A stretch of 51,693 bases of DNA from Pseudomonadota bacterium. Lineage in GTDB: Bacteria > Desulfobacterota > Desulfarculia > Desulfarculales > Desulfarculaceae. The stretch covers positions 1 through 51,693 of the forward strand of contig JAHJPG010000014.1 of NCBI GenBank assembly GCA_018819925.1, written 5' to 3'. Both the position numbers and the translations under genes were made by a program. A model generated the notes under the pieces. It was not told the origin of the DNA, made no database searches, and saw only the letters and a list, made by a program, of their open reading frames with translations. This document shows positions 40,029-50,727 of the stretch, in pieces (position 1 is the first letter of the stretch; each line of letters begins with the position of its first letter).

Positions 40029-40549
40029 CACAGGGCCTGCAGGGTTAGGGTGAGCTTGTCTTCTTCCAGGCGGTAGGCGCTCACCCGGCCCCGGAAGCGG
40101 CGCAGGTAGTCCCGGGCCGGCACCTCGGGCCAGCCCACCAACAGCTCGCCCACCGCGCCCAGGATGTTTTCCCGGGCCTCCAGGCGGCTGAAGGGGCGGC
40201 TGCCCCCTTGGTTGGCCAGCACCACCCCCAGGCTGCCCGCCTCCTCTTGGCGCAGGCTGGCCAACACCTCGCCGCTTTGGGCGGTGAGGGTTTCGCGCAG
40301 GCGGCCGAAGGAAAGCACCCGGGCCCCCCGCTCCAACAGGCTCAGGCTGCCCTGGCCGGCCAGGCGGGAGCCGTCGGCAAAAAACTGGCCGTCGGCCCGG
40401 GTGGGCGCGGCCAGGCCCAGCTCGGCGTCGCCGGGGTGGCGGGCGGCGTAGACCCGCTGGCCGAAGGCGTTGACCAGGTTGAACAAGAGCACCGGCTTTT
40501 GGCCCCGCGCCTTGCGGGCTTGGTTGAACTTCTGGCTGATCTCAAACAT
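40028..40549 (-). CDS. Phage tail-associated protein (cassette gene 2)
   Basis: A 173-residue protein, MFEISQKFNQARKARGQKPV at the N-terminus, then VLLFNLVNAFGQRVYAARHP and a C-terminal VGWPEVPARDYLRRFRGRVSAYRLEEDKLTLTLQ. It has the beta-rich layout of distal-tail proteins but no motif I can name. It overlaps the previous gene by 8 bases and the next by one. The upstream part of the open frame is antisense-like and low-complexity and was left out; the ATG at 40549 starts the protein-like part. Confidence 0.62.
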   Translation of the reverse strand: MFEISQKFNQARKARGQKPVLLFNLVNAFGQRVYAARHPGDAELGLAAPTRADGQFFADGSRLAGQGSLSLLERGARVLSFGRLRETLTAQSGEVLASLRQEEAGSLGVVLANQGGSRPFSRLEARENILGAVGELLVGWPEVPARDYLRRFRGRVSAYRLEEDKLTLTLQAL

Positions 40550-42833
40550 CGGTGCGCACCACTTCCTCCAGGCGCAGGCCCAGGTCCCAGCGCCCTCCCG
40601 GGGCCTGTTGCCGGGCCAACTCCGCCCCGGGCAGGCAGTACAGGGTTTGGCCGGGGTCGTCGCTGAAGGGCGTGAAGTACAGGGGGCGCAGGCCGCCATC
40701 CCCTCCGGAGTGGGCCGAGGCCAGCATCTGCTCGAAGCTTGCGGCGTCTTCGGCGCTCAGGCGGGCGAACTCAAGCTGGTAGTAGGCGGCCAGGGCCCCG
40801 GCGCTGCCGGCCAGCTTGCCCCCGCCGCTGGCGGTGAGCTTGCGGGTGGCCACGGTGCCCCGGCCATAGCCGGCGCGGAAGCCCCGCTGGGGCTCGAAGC
40901 AGCCGCCCAGGTAGAACAGGCTGGCCCGCAGCAGGCCCTCGGGGTTGTCCGGGTCGTCCAACTCCAACCGCCAGTAGCGATAGGTTTGATCCAAAAAGCT
41001 GGTCAGGTGGGGCCGGGTGATGGCAAGGGCTTGGCTGTGGGCGGGATATTCCCAGGGGTCCATGATCGTCCGGGGATCGGCCTCCAGGTGGCTGTCCCAT
41101 ATTTTCACCCGCCCCAGGCGCATGGGGAAAACGGCCCCTAGGCCCAGGCTGATGCGCCCGGCGCTCAGGTTGAAGCTGCCCTCGTAGAGTTTTTCCGTGC
41201 CCCAGGCCTCGCCGCAACCCACCTGGAAGTCGCCGCCGCCCAGCCAGCGCAAGGCGATGGCGTAGGTTTGACCGGCCGCGAAATCCACGAAGGCGTCGGT
41301 GCGCCGCAAGCGCGACTGGTCATAGGACGACACGCGCGCGCCCAACGCGTTGCGGTAGAGGTACAGGGGAAGGAAGTCATAGCCGGACTCGCCGGAAGTG
41401 GACACCAAGCCCTGGGTGGTGTCCATGGTGAAATCGCCGTGGTCCAGGCCCGGGGTCCACTCCAGGGCCAGGCAGCCCTCGCCCCCCTCGGACATGGCCG
41501 CTTGGACGGCGGGGGTCAGGGGGAAGCTCACCTCGTCGGCGGCGCGGCTGGCCGTGCCGGCGGTGGTGGGGATGTAGGCTGTGGCCACGGAGCCCCTCTC
41601 CAGTTGCGCGCCCCAGGCATACACGCCACTGGAGCCGTCGCCCAAGTAGCTGTTGACGCCGTTAGCGGAGGCCAGGCCGAAATAAATCTGGGGCAACGTC
41701 GCCCCACTGGCCATATCGTGGGCAACCCAAATCCGATACCAATCTGTAGACCCGAGCCGCGCAATTCCGGCGTTTCCGTGCCCTTGCGTCCCTATGGCTC
41801 CCGCGCCCGACAGGTCGAAATAGGTTCTTACGATGGCATTCGCCTTGGTGCGACAGGTCAACAGGCACCAAGTGCGCCCATTGGGCCTGACGAATATGGA
41901 CCAGGCATGCACCGTGTCGTCGGCCAGGCCGGTCACGCCGGAAGTGCCGAAATAGTGCTCCCCGGAGGCGGCGGTCTCGGCCAGCAGATTGGCGGTGATT
42001 GCTCCATCGGGAGCCGCCCCGGCGGCGGTGGCCACGGCCAGGCGGTCCGTGAACCAAGGTGGGTTCTGGTCGAACTGCTCAGAGCGGGCGATCAGGTTGA
42101 CTGCCGCCGGCTGGATGGAGAGGAGCCCGTCCTCGAAACAACTCGCGCCCGCCTCGGCGTATTGCAGCACCCCGCCGCCGATGTAGGTGCGGCCGGTGGC
42201 CCGGCCGTTGGTTCCGGCCTGGCCCAGGCTGTCGATCAGTTGGCCCTGGCCGGGATCGAAGCTCCACGCCGGTTCGGGGGCCACGGGGCTGCCCTTGAGG
42301 GTGGCCGTGGCCCCCTCGCCCAGGTTGTGGTCGGCCAAGACCAGGGCCCGCACCCGCTGGGCCTGGCCCAGGTCCGCGCCGAGCCACTGCCCGGCGCACT
42401 CTTCCGAACGCCAGCAGGTGTCCCGGTCGCGGTCCATGAGCGCCTGGGGTCCCTGGCGGCCGGTGGCCAATATGCTCCAGCGGTCGCCCTTGTAAAGCTC
42501 CTGGTCCGGGCCGGGCGCCCACTTCACGCCCACCCCGCCGGCCAGGAGGGTCAGGGTGGTGGTGGTTGGCACCCCGCTTGCCTCCCAGGCCCCGGCGCTC
42601 TCGCGCTTCCAGCGGAAGGTGGCCAGGCCCACCTCCGTGCCCGCCTCCACCGAGTCGATCTCCACCACCAGCATCTGGTCCAGGTCGCCGGTATGCTCCC
42701 CGGCGGCCAGGCAGGTGGCCGAGCCCAGGGCCTCGGCCGCCGGCGAGCCCACCATGCCCGGCCGGGCCGAGGACACGCCCAGGGCCTCGGGCCCGGTGAT
42801 GAAGTTGTTGAACATAAATCGGCAAGTGCTCAT
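40542..42833 (-). CDS. Large tail protein with concanavalin-like/discoidin-like domains (cassette gene 1)
   Basis: A 763-residue protein, first gene of the cassette. The N-terminus (FMFNNFITGPEALGVSSARPGM) leads to a F5/8C-like region with ALMDRDRDTCWRSEECAGQWLGADLGQAQRVRALVLADHNLG. After that the phage-type 'carbohydrate-binding' segment NLIARSEQFDQNPPWF, VHAWSIFVRPNGRTWC, TDWYRIWVAHDMASG, and YAWGAQLERGSVATAYIPTTAG, all familiar from tail and spike proteins. The C-terminal part has AAYYQLEFARLSAEDAASFE and PLYFTPFSDDPGQTLYCLPG. The ATG at 42833 has GGAGGA upstream; the frame is open 38 codons further without homology. It probably binds surface glycans. Confidence 0.75.
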   Translation of the reverse strand: MSTCRFMFNNFITGPEALGVSSARPGMVGSPAAEALGSATCLAAGEHTGDLDQMLVVEIDSVEAGTEVGLATFRWKRESAGAWEASGVPTTTTLTLLAGGVGVKWAPGPDQELYKGDRWSILATGRQGPQALMDRDRDTCWRSEECAGQWLGADLGQAQRVRALVLADHNLGEGATATLKGSPVAPEPAWSFDPGQGQLIDSLGQAGTNGRATGRTYIGGGVLQYAEAGASCFEDGLLSIQPAAVNLIARSEQFDQNPPWFTDRLAVATAAGAAPDGAITANLLAETAASGEHYFGTSGVTGLADDTVHAWSIFVRPNGRTWCLLTCRTKANAIVRTYFDLSGAGAIGTQGHGNAGIARLGSTDWYRIWVAHDMASGATLPQIYFGLASANGVNSYLGDGSSGVYAWGAQLERGSVATAYIPTTAGTASRAADEVSFPLTPAVQAAMSEGGEGCLALEWTPGLDHGDFTMDTTQGLVSTSGESGYDFLPLYLYRNALGARVSSYDQSRLRRTDAFVDFAAGQTYAIALRWLGGGDFQVGCGEAWGTEKLYEGSFNLSAGRISLGLGAVFPMRLGRVKIWDSHLEADPRTIMDPWEYPAHSQALAITRPHLTSFLDQTYRYWRLELDDPDNPEGLLRASLFYLGGCFEPQRGFRAGYGRGTVATRKLTASGGGKLAGSAGALAAYYQLEFARLSAEDAASFEQMLASAHSGGDGGLRPLYFTPFSDDPGQTLYCLPGAELARQQAPGGRWDLGLRLEEVVRTDV

Positions 42834-43013
42834 GGGGTCCTCCGCGCATCGGGGCGATGGCCGGTTGCATCCTGGTCCCGAGCTTAGGGGCGTCGGCGGC
42901 GCGCGCCCAATGCGCCGATGCACAAAAGTATTTCCCCACAGCGCCACGGTGGTTTGCGCGGGCCGGGCGGCGGCGCTAAGATAGGTTTTTATTTGCCAAA
43001 AAGGAGCGGGTTC

Positions 43014-43265
43014 ATGGCCGGAGAAAAGGCGGTGACCATCTTCAGCACCCCCGGCTGCGGCCGCTGCCGGGCGGCCAAGGAATATTTCACGGTCCGGGGG
43101 TTCAGCATCGAGGAGGTGGACGTGAGCGCTTCCATGAGCGCCAAGCGGCGCATGGCCCGCCTGGCCCCCGGGGCCCGGGTGGTGCCGGTGATCGCCTTTG
43201 ACGACGAGGTGGAGGTGGGCTGGCGTCCCGAGTATTGGGCCAAGCGTCTGGGAGGTGCTTCATGA
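43014..43265 (+). CDS. Glutaredoxin-like protein
   Basis: An 83-residue thioredoxin-fold protein: VTIFSTPGCGRCRAAKEYF, with redox pair C15/C18 (CGRC), then FSIEEVDVSASMSAKRRMARLAPGARVVPVIAF with the cis-proline VVP, and VGWRPEYWAKRL. This is the NrdH/Grx-like uncharacterised group found in anaerobes. Start ATG at 43014 with AAGGAG 10 bases before; a start 32 codons further upstream has no family match. Its stop overlaps the pdxA start as ATGA, so the two are translationally coupled. Confidence 0.9.
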   Translation: MAGEKAVTIFSTPGCGRCRAAKEYFTVRGFSIEEVDVSASMSAKRRMARLAPGARVVPVIAFDDEVEVGWRPEYWAKRLGGAS

Positions 43266-44206
43266 AGCCGCGCATTGCCGTAACCATGGGCGACCCCGCC
43301 GGGGTGGGGCCGGAGATAGTGGCCCGCCTCTGCGCCCATCCCCCCATCCGGGACATGGCCGAGCTGGTCATCGTGGGCCAGCGGGGCCTGTTGGAGGCCG
43401 GGGCGGCAGCCTGCGGCTTGCCCGCCCCCCGGGTGGAGGTGGTGGAGACCGGCGAGGCCGCCGAGATAACTCCCGGCCAGCCCAGCCAGGCCAGCGGACG
43501 CCTGGCCGGGGCCTTCGTGGAAAAGGCCCTGGAGCTGGTGCAGGCGGGGCAGGCGGCGGCCATGGCCACCGCGCCCATCAGCAAGGAGGCCCTCAAGGCG
43601 GCGGGCTATCCCGACACCGGGCACACCACCCTTTTGGCCCGGCGCACCGGCACCGAGCGCCCGGTGATGATGCTGGCCGGCGAGCGCCTCAAGGTGGTGC
43701 TGGTCACCATCCACAAGGCCCTGCGCGAGGTGCCGGACCTGCTCACCGTGGATGGCATCGTGCATACCGCCCAGGTCACCCACGACTCCCTCAAGCGCTA
43801 CTGGGGCCTGGACGCGCCGCTCCTGGCGGTGTGCGGCCTGAATCCCCACGCCGGGGAGCACGGCCTGTTCGGCGACGAGGAGGAGCACATCATCGCCCCG
43901 GCGGTGGAAGAGCTCAAGGCCCAGGGCATTCTGGCCGAGGGCCCGCTGCCCCCGGACACCGTGTTCTGGCGGGCCACCCGGGGCCACTTCGACGCGGTGG
44001 TGTGCATGTACCACGACCAGGGGCTCATCCCCCTGAAGCTCTTGCACTTCGACGACGGGGTCAACGTGAGCCTGGGCCTGCCCATCATCCGCACCAGCGT
44101 GGACCACGGCACGGCCTACGACTTGGCCGGCACCGGCCAGGCCAACCCGGCCTCCCTGATCGCGGCGGTGAAGCTGGCCGCCTTGATGGCGGGAGCGGGG
44201 GAGTAA
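43262..44206 (+). CDS. pdxA: 4-Hydroxythreonine-4-phosphate dehydrogenase PdxA
   Basis: A 314-residue enzyme of the DXP-dependent vitamin B6 pathway: oxidises 4-phosphohydroxy-threonine, giving 3-amino-2-oxopropyl phosphate. Seen: IAVTMGDPAGVGPEIVARL, MATAPISKEALKAAGYPDTGHT, CGLNPHAGEHGLFGDEE (metal and substrate), VVCMYHDQGLIPLKLLHFDDGVNVSLGLPIIRTSVDHGTAYDLAG, the family's strongest signature, and a C-terminal helix. The ATG at 43262 overlaps the preceding glutaredoxin stop and has GGGAGG upstream. PdxA2-type relatives act on other substrates, but length and motifs match PdxA. Confidence 0.95.
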   Translation: MKPRIAVTMGDPAGVGPEIVARLCAHPPIRDMAELVIVGQRGLLEAGAAACGLPAPRVEVVETGEAAEITPGQPSQASGRLAGAFVEKALELVQAGQAAAMATAPISKEALKAAGYPDTGHTTLLARRTGTERPVMMLAGERLKVVLVTIHKALREVPDLLTVDGIVHTAQVTHDSLKRYWGLDAPLLAVCGLNPHAGEHGLFGDEEEHIIAPAVEELKAQGILAEGPLPPDTVFWRATRGHFDAVVCMYHDQGLIPLKLLHFDDGVNVSLGLPIIRTSVDHGTAYDLAGTGQANPASLIAAVKLAALMAGAGE

Positions 44207-44307
44207 AGAAGATAGGGGGGGATATAAGATCGGAAAAGGCTTTAAGGGAGAGAAAGACAATACGAGAATAAAGGCACTAACTAGTTCGAATAGCTAATTA
44301 TTCTGCT

Positions 44308-44480
44308 TTAGATGCCAAGAAGATTGATGTCTGAGGCTTCCATGCCCCCGTACTTGGATTTCCACTTGTAGTAGGTGGCACTGCTGATTCCATATTCCCG
44401 GCAGACCTGGCGGTCCTGCCTGCTTACACTTCTTTCAAAACCTTGACGATCCGACTGTCGCTAAACTTGGTCTTGCGCAT
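44308..44480 (-). pseudogene. IS3-family transposase OrfA remnant
   Basis: The minus strand begins MRKTKFSDSRIVKVLKEV, the N-terminus of IS3-group OrfA, with AAGGAGG upstream of its ATG at 44480. A TAA stop follows at codon 19. A shifted frame then gives DRQVCREYGISSATYYKWKS and KYGGMEASDINLLGI before another stop. About eight residues of helix-turn-helix 1 are missing between the parts and the remainder (helix 3, leucine zipper and all of OrfB) is gone. A decayed copy, not functional. Confidence 0.85.
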
Positions 44481-44563
44481 CGTGAAGAGTCCTCCTTGCA
44501 GACCGTAGTCTGCCAGAAGTCTCCACCTGAAGCTGGACCTATTTTAAGGGAGGGTTACACTTT
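44481..44563 (-). mobile_element. Probable end of the decayed IS3-family element
   Basis: Between the OrfA start and 44563 is the untranslated end. On the minus strand it runs TGTAACCCTCCCTTAAAATA, then AGGTCCAGCTTCAGG, and continues to AAGGAGGACTC before ATG. TGTAACCC is a likely outer terminal repeat. Together with 44308-44480 it borders asnB on its downstream side. Confidence 0.5.
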
Positions 44564-44586
44564 CGTTTTCAACGGACAGCGGGCCT

Positions 44587-46455
44587 TTAAACACTAAAAT
44601 TTGGTTCGTGTCTTTGGAGCCACAGTTCCAGAATCAGCAGTCCCCAAAGTCTGAAGCTGTGGTTCTTTCTTCCAGACATGTGCTCGTCAATGAGGCGGAC
44701 GACCGGCTTTTCCTGGAATAGGTTACGCCGCCGAATTTGTTCCGGAGCCAGGCATTGGGTCAACCGATCCGCCAAATCGTGCATCAACCATTCCTTGACC
44801 GGCATGATGAACCCCTGTTTGGGGCGGTAAACTATGTCCCGAGGCAGGTAACGCTCTGCCAGCCTTTTGAGTATGTACTTGGTCGTATTCCCGTTTTGTT
44901 TCAGATCGGGGTGTAACTTGGAGACGAAATCCACGAAACCGTGATCCAAATAGGGAACCCGCGCTTCCAGAGAATGGGCCATTGTGGCGCAATCGACTTT
45001 AGTCAGCAGATCGTCGGGCAGCCAGAGTTTCGAATCCACATACATTAAGTGATCTAGATAGTACGGGGAATCGCATTCATCATAAAAAAAAGCTGAAAAA
45101 TCTGACATTTGTAGCCGTATTTTACTTAAAAACATTTTTGAAAACATGGACGGTTTGATCGCCTGGTGAAACAGGCTGGGGATGGTGACGTATCGACGAG
45201 ATTTAGGTTGGGACAGCGCCCATAAATGCCGGTCCTTTCGCCATCGGGAGGGGAGCCTGCGAATGACGCCGGGTAGCGGCGACCAGGGTTTGGACCAAGC
45301 GGCCAATCGGGTTTCGTCGCGCAACCGCTTTCGGTAATTTCCGTAGCCGCTGAAAATTTCGTCCGCTCCTTCACCGGTCAGGACGACAGCGACATGCTTT
45401 CGCGTCTGTTTTGAGAGAAGCATGACCGGTATGGCCGCTGTATCGGCGAAAGGTTCGTCCATGATATCCATCCAGGAATCGAGACTGTCGAGCAACGTTC
45501 CGGGATCGACCATGATGGTATGATGTCGACTTCCGATATGGGCGGACACTGCTTCCGCTTCCAAGTGTTCGCTTTTGGCCCCATGGGTTTCATTGAACCC
45601 CAGATTAAAGGTTTCCACCGGTTTTTGAAGACAGTCCGTCATTACGGCGGCTATGAGGCCGGAATCAATTCCCCCGGATATGAAGGCGCCCAATGGAACG
45701 TCTGAAACCAGCATGGATTTAACGGATCTTTTCAACTCAACGTCCAAACGATCCAGGGCTTCCTCTTCCGTCCACTCATACTTGGGACAGTGTCCGGCGC
45801 GCCAGTAGGAATGGAGGGTCAACTGCTTGTTTTTGAATATCAGGTAATGCGCGGCAGGGAGCTTCTTGATGGATTTATAGATTGACAACGGGCTGGGAAT
45901 AAATTGGGATTCCAAGAATAAATTAACGGCTTCCAGATCGATTTCCCTTGAGACGCCCGGATGTTGCAGTATGGCTTTCAGTTCCGAACCGAATACGAAT
46001 ATGCGGCCGTTATCCATATAATATAATGGCTTTATGCCCATTTGATCGCGAGCGATGAAAAGCAAGGCCTTTGCATCGTCCCATATGGCAAAGCTGAACA
46101 TGCCGGAGAGGCGATCAAGCATTTTCACACCGAACTCCTCATAGGCGTGAATAAGCACTTCGGAATCGCCGTCCGTGTTGAAAGTATGCCCCGAACGGAG
46201 CAACTCATCCCTTAGCGTTTTGAAATTATATATCTCTCCATTACAGACTAGAGCGATGGATCGATCCTCGTTAAAAAGCGGCTGACGGCTGCCTTGAAGG
46301 TCGATAATGCTCAAACGGCGATGCCCCAAATGAATGGGACCTTTCGAATAATAACCTTCATCATCCGGCCCTCTGTGGGCCAGTGATGATGTCATATTCT
46401 GGATGACCCGCTCATTGGTTGGTTCAGAACTATAAAATCCGCAAATGCCACACAT
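44587..46455 (-). CDS. asnB: Asparagine synthetase B (glutamine-hydrolysing)
   Basis: A 622-residue enzyme. N-terminal glutaminase: MCGICGFYS with nucleophile Cys2, SLAHRGPDDEG, NGEIYNFK, GDSEVLIHAYEE; C-terminal synthetase: FISGGIDSGLIAAV with the SGGxDS pyrophosphate loop, VLTGEGADEIFSGYGNY, LDHLMYVDSKLWLPDDLLTKVDCATMAHSLEARVP. The start is at 46455, because Cys must follow Met; an upstream in-frame start gives a tail with no function. GC (about half) and A/T-ending codons differ strongly from neighbours. It is of the length and type often used in exopolysaccharide or O-antigen loci as well as amino-acid supply. Both flanks are IS remnants. Confidence 0.95.
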   Translation of the reverse strand: MCGICGFYSSEPTNERVIQNMTSSLAHRGPDDEGYYSKGPIHLGHRRLSIIDLQGSRQPLFNEDRSIALVCNGEIYNFKTLRDELLRSGHTFNTDGDSEVLIHAYEEFGVKMLDRLSGMFSFAIWDDAKALLFIARDQMGIKPLYYMDNGRIFVFGSELKAILQHPGVSREIDLEAVNLFLESQFIPSPLSIYKSIKKLPAAHYLIFKNKQLTLHSYWRAGHCPKYEWTEEEALDRLDVELKRSVKSMLVSDVPLGAFISGGIDSGLIAAVMTDCLQKPVETFNLGFNETHGAKSEHLEAEAVSAHIGSRHHTIMVDPGTLLDSLDSWMDIMDEPFADTAAIPVMLLSKQTRKHVAVVLTGEGADEIFSGYGNYRKRLRDETRLAAWSKPWSPLPGVIRRLPSRWRKDRHLWALSQPKSRRYVTIPSLFHQAIKPSMFSKMFLSKIRLQMSDFSAFFYDECDSPYYLDHLMYVDSKLWLPDDLLTKVDCATMAHSLEARVPYLDHGFVDFVSKLHPDLKQNGNTTKYILKRLAERYLPRDIVYRPKQGFIMPVKEWLMHDLADRLTQCLAPEQIRRRNLFQEKPVVRLIDEHMSGRKNHSFRLWGLLILELWLQRHEPNFSV

Positions 46456-46567
46456 GCCAACCTCGATTCTACTGCCGACCGACATTGCAAGTTGACTCAG
46501 TATGGGCGTCGAAAATTGACGCGCCTACCCAAATTCAGCAGCGGGTCGGGGTTCCGCCTGGTTTTTT

Positions 46568-46640
46568 TCAATAGCTACGCACCAGTTCCGCAGCCTCCTC
46601 GTGGGGCCAGGGCTGGTCGTTGGCCTCCATGACCATCCCA
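46568..46640 (-). pseudogene. 3' fragment of an interrupted host gene
   Basis: A short minus-strand frame reads DTSFGMVMEANDQPWPHEEA, then AELVRSY and stops. Its GC-rich codons match the host, not asnB. It is cut off on its 5' side exactly at the GGTGTCCC sequence that seems to be an IS end. Probably the tail of a host gene split by insertion; which gene I cannot say. Confidence 0.4.
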
Positions 46641-46922
46641 AAGGAGGTGTCCCAAAATCCCAACTTAAAAAATGGACCGGTTTAAGGGGGGCAGGTCAGT
46701 CACCTCGGACGTCTAAACCGAGATTATGCGGCAGTCGCCGCGTTTCACTCGTTTTTAGCCTTCTGACGCTCCTGACGCACTAGTTCCTTCGTTGGGCAGC
46801 CACCAAGGGCTTCTGGATCTCTCTGCCAAACCGAGTTCTCACTGAAAGCCCAGCGGTAATCGCTATCCTCCTTGTTTAGAGCACGTTACCCCTCTCGGTG
46901 ACGCAAATCAAGCGACTCCACC
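46641..46922. mobile_element. IS end and unassigned low-GC sequence
   Basis: Starts GGTGTCCCAAAATCCCAACT, then TTAAAAAATGGACCGG and a run of G: the look of a terminal sequence of an IS element, though I cannot name it. The rest has no reading frame that I believe. It lies between the gene fragment at 46568 and the IS1380-like remnant. Confidence 0.4.
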
Positions 46923-47280
46923 TCAGTCTGCGCCAAGGACCTCCCGGTACTGGTGAGCCAAGGGAAACGACGACGCCACATTCACTCACCCGCGGCGGCC
47001 ATGGTAGGAGATGCGCGAAGCCGCCTTGATGATCCGCCGAATCAACCACTCCATGGACCGTTTCACATCCTCGCCCGTGAGGTGGAACTCCCTGATCATG
47101 TGCAGCAGGTTGTAGGCCAAGGCACCCATTTTCAGCCTTGCCTGGTTGGCCTCGAGGCGATGGCAACTGGTCTTGTCCCAGCGCAGGGTGTTCTTGGCCT
47201 CCTTGATCCGGTTCTCCACGCAATGACGTCCATACGCCAACAATATAAACGGCTCGAACCACACGGCTCTTGATTTCCCC
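46923..47280 (-). pseudogene. IS1380-family transposase C-terminal remnant
   Basis: Minus-strand residues ENRIKEAKNTLRWDKTSCH, then RLEANQARLKMGALAYNLLH and KRSMEWLIRRIIKAASRISY, ending HGRRG. These are the conserved end of IS1380-type DDE transposases including the catalytic Glu region (ENRIKE). An in-frame TGA at 46986 replaces the Trp after HGRR; the same frame then continues VNVASSFPLAHQYREVLGAD to a stop at 46923. The N-terminal two-thirds is missing: the repeat element at 47281 takes its place. Confidence 0.85.
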
Positions 47281-47514
47281 CTCCAGCAATAGCCGTCATC
47301 GCGAGGAGCATCTCTGGGGAGATGCGACGTGGCGAACTTCGACTTCCCCCAGGCGGGAGGGGTTGTGGCTTGGAGGGTGGTTTGTCCTTGGCTTTCCGAC
47401 AAAGGCATGACAAGGGAAATGGAAGTTTGCCACGGCCGGGCAGACCGAACCGCCTTGTCCCTCCATGCGCTGGCCGCTGCCCGGCCTCGCAATGACAAAT
47501 CGCTATTGGCTGTA
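47281..47514 (-). repeat. Full composite inverted-repeat element, copy 3
   Basis: Begins CTCCAGCAATAGCCGTCATC and GCGAGGAGCATCTC, ends GGCCTCGCAATGAC, AAATCGCTATTGGCTG. It is the reverse orientation of copies 1 and 2 and carries the same inner parts (CTTCCCCCAGGCGGG, GTTTGCCACGGCCGGGCAG). The left end directly abuts the transposase fragment. Confidence 0.85.
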
Positions 47515-47828
47515 AAAAGGGAGGGCGGGCCCTTAGCTTCAACCTCCATCGCTCCCACGACACGATTTATTTAACAACAAACGTTGAGTAAGGCGCCTTT
47601 GTAGTCCATAATACCCCTGAGCGGCGGCGTAGCGCCCGCGCCCCCAAAATGGCCGCAACCTATTGATTTTTCTCCAAGCCGCTCTAAAATGGCCACCAAT
47701 CTCGTAAAATTTGGGGGTGCGCATCCGCCTTGGCGGCCTTAATCTTTATACATTCGCCCCGCCCAGGGGAACGGCCCCGGCGGCGGCATGTTTAATGTAA
47801 TCGCGAGGAATCGGCACAGGCCCTATAC
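47515..47828. other. Region upstream of uvrA, no gene seen
   Basis: A 314-bp gap. A few short frames exist, one of 61 codons on the minus strand, but their composition is not protein-like. TTTAATGTAATCGCGAGGAA near 47790-47810 might hold the uvrA promoter region. I see no CTG-N10-CAG-type LexA box there. Confidence 0.5.
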
Positions 47829-50666
<2,838 letters not shown>

Positions 50667-50727
50667 CAGAAACGGGGCATTGCGGGCTTACTGGCCTTTG
50701 GCGGCAATATTTAACCCAGGCCCGAGC

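Noticed and set aside
41268-42887. A 539-codon plus-strand frame antisense to the large tail protein
   Set aside because: Low-complexity Gly/Ala/Gln composition, no ribosome-binding site, mirror of codon bias.
47539-47724. A 61-codon minus-strand frame upstream of uvrA
   Set aside because: Arg-rich composition, no ribosome-binding site and no motif; not supportable as a gene.
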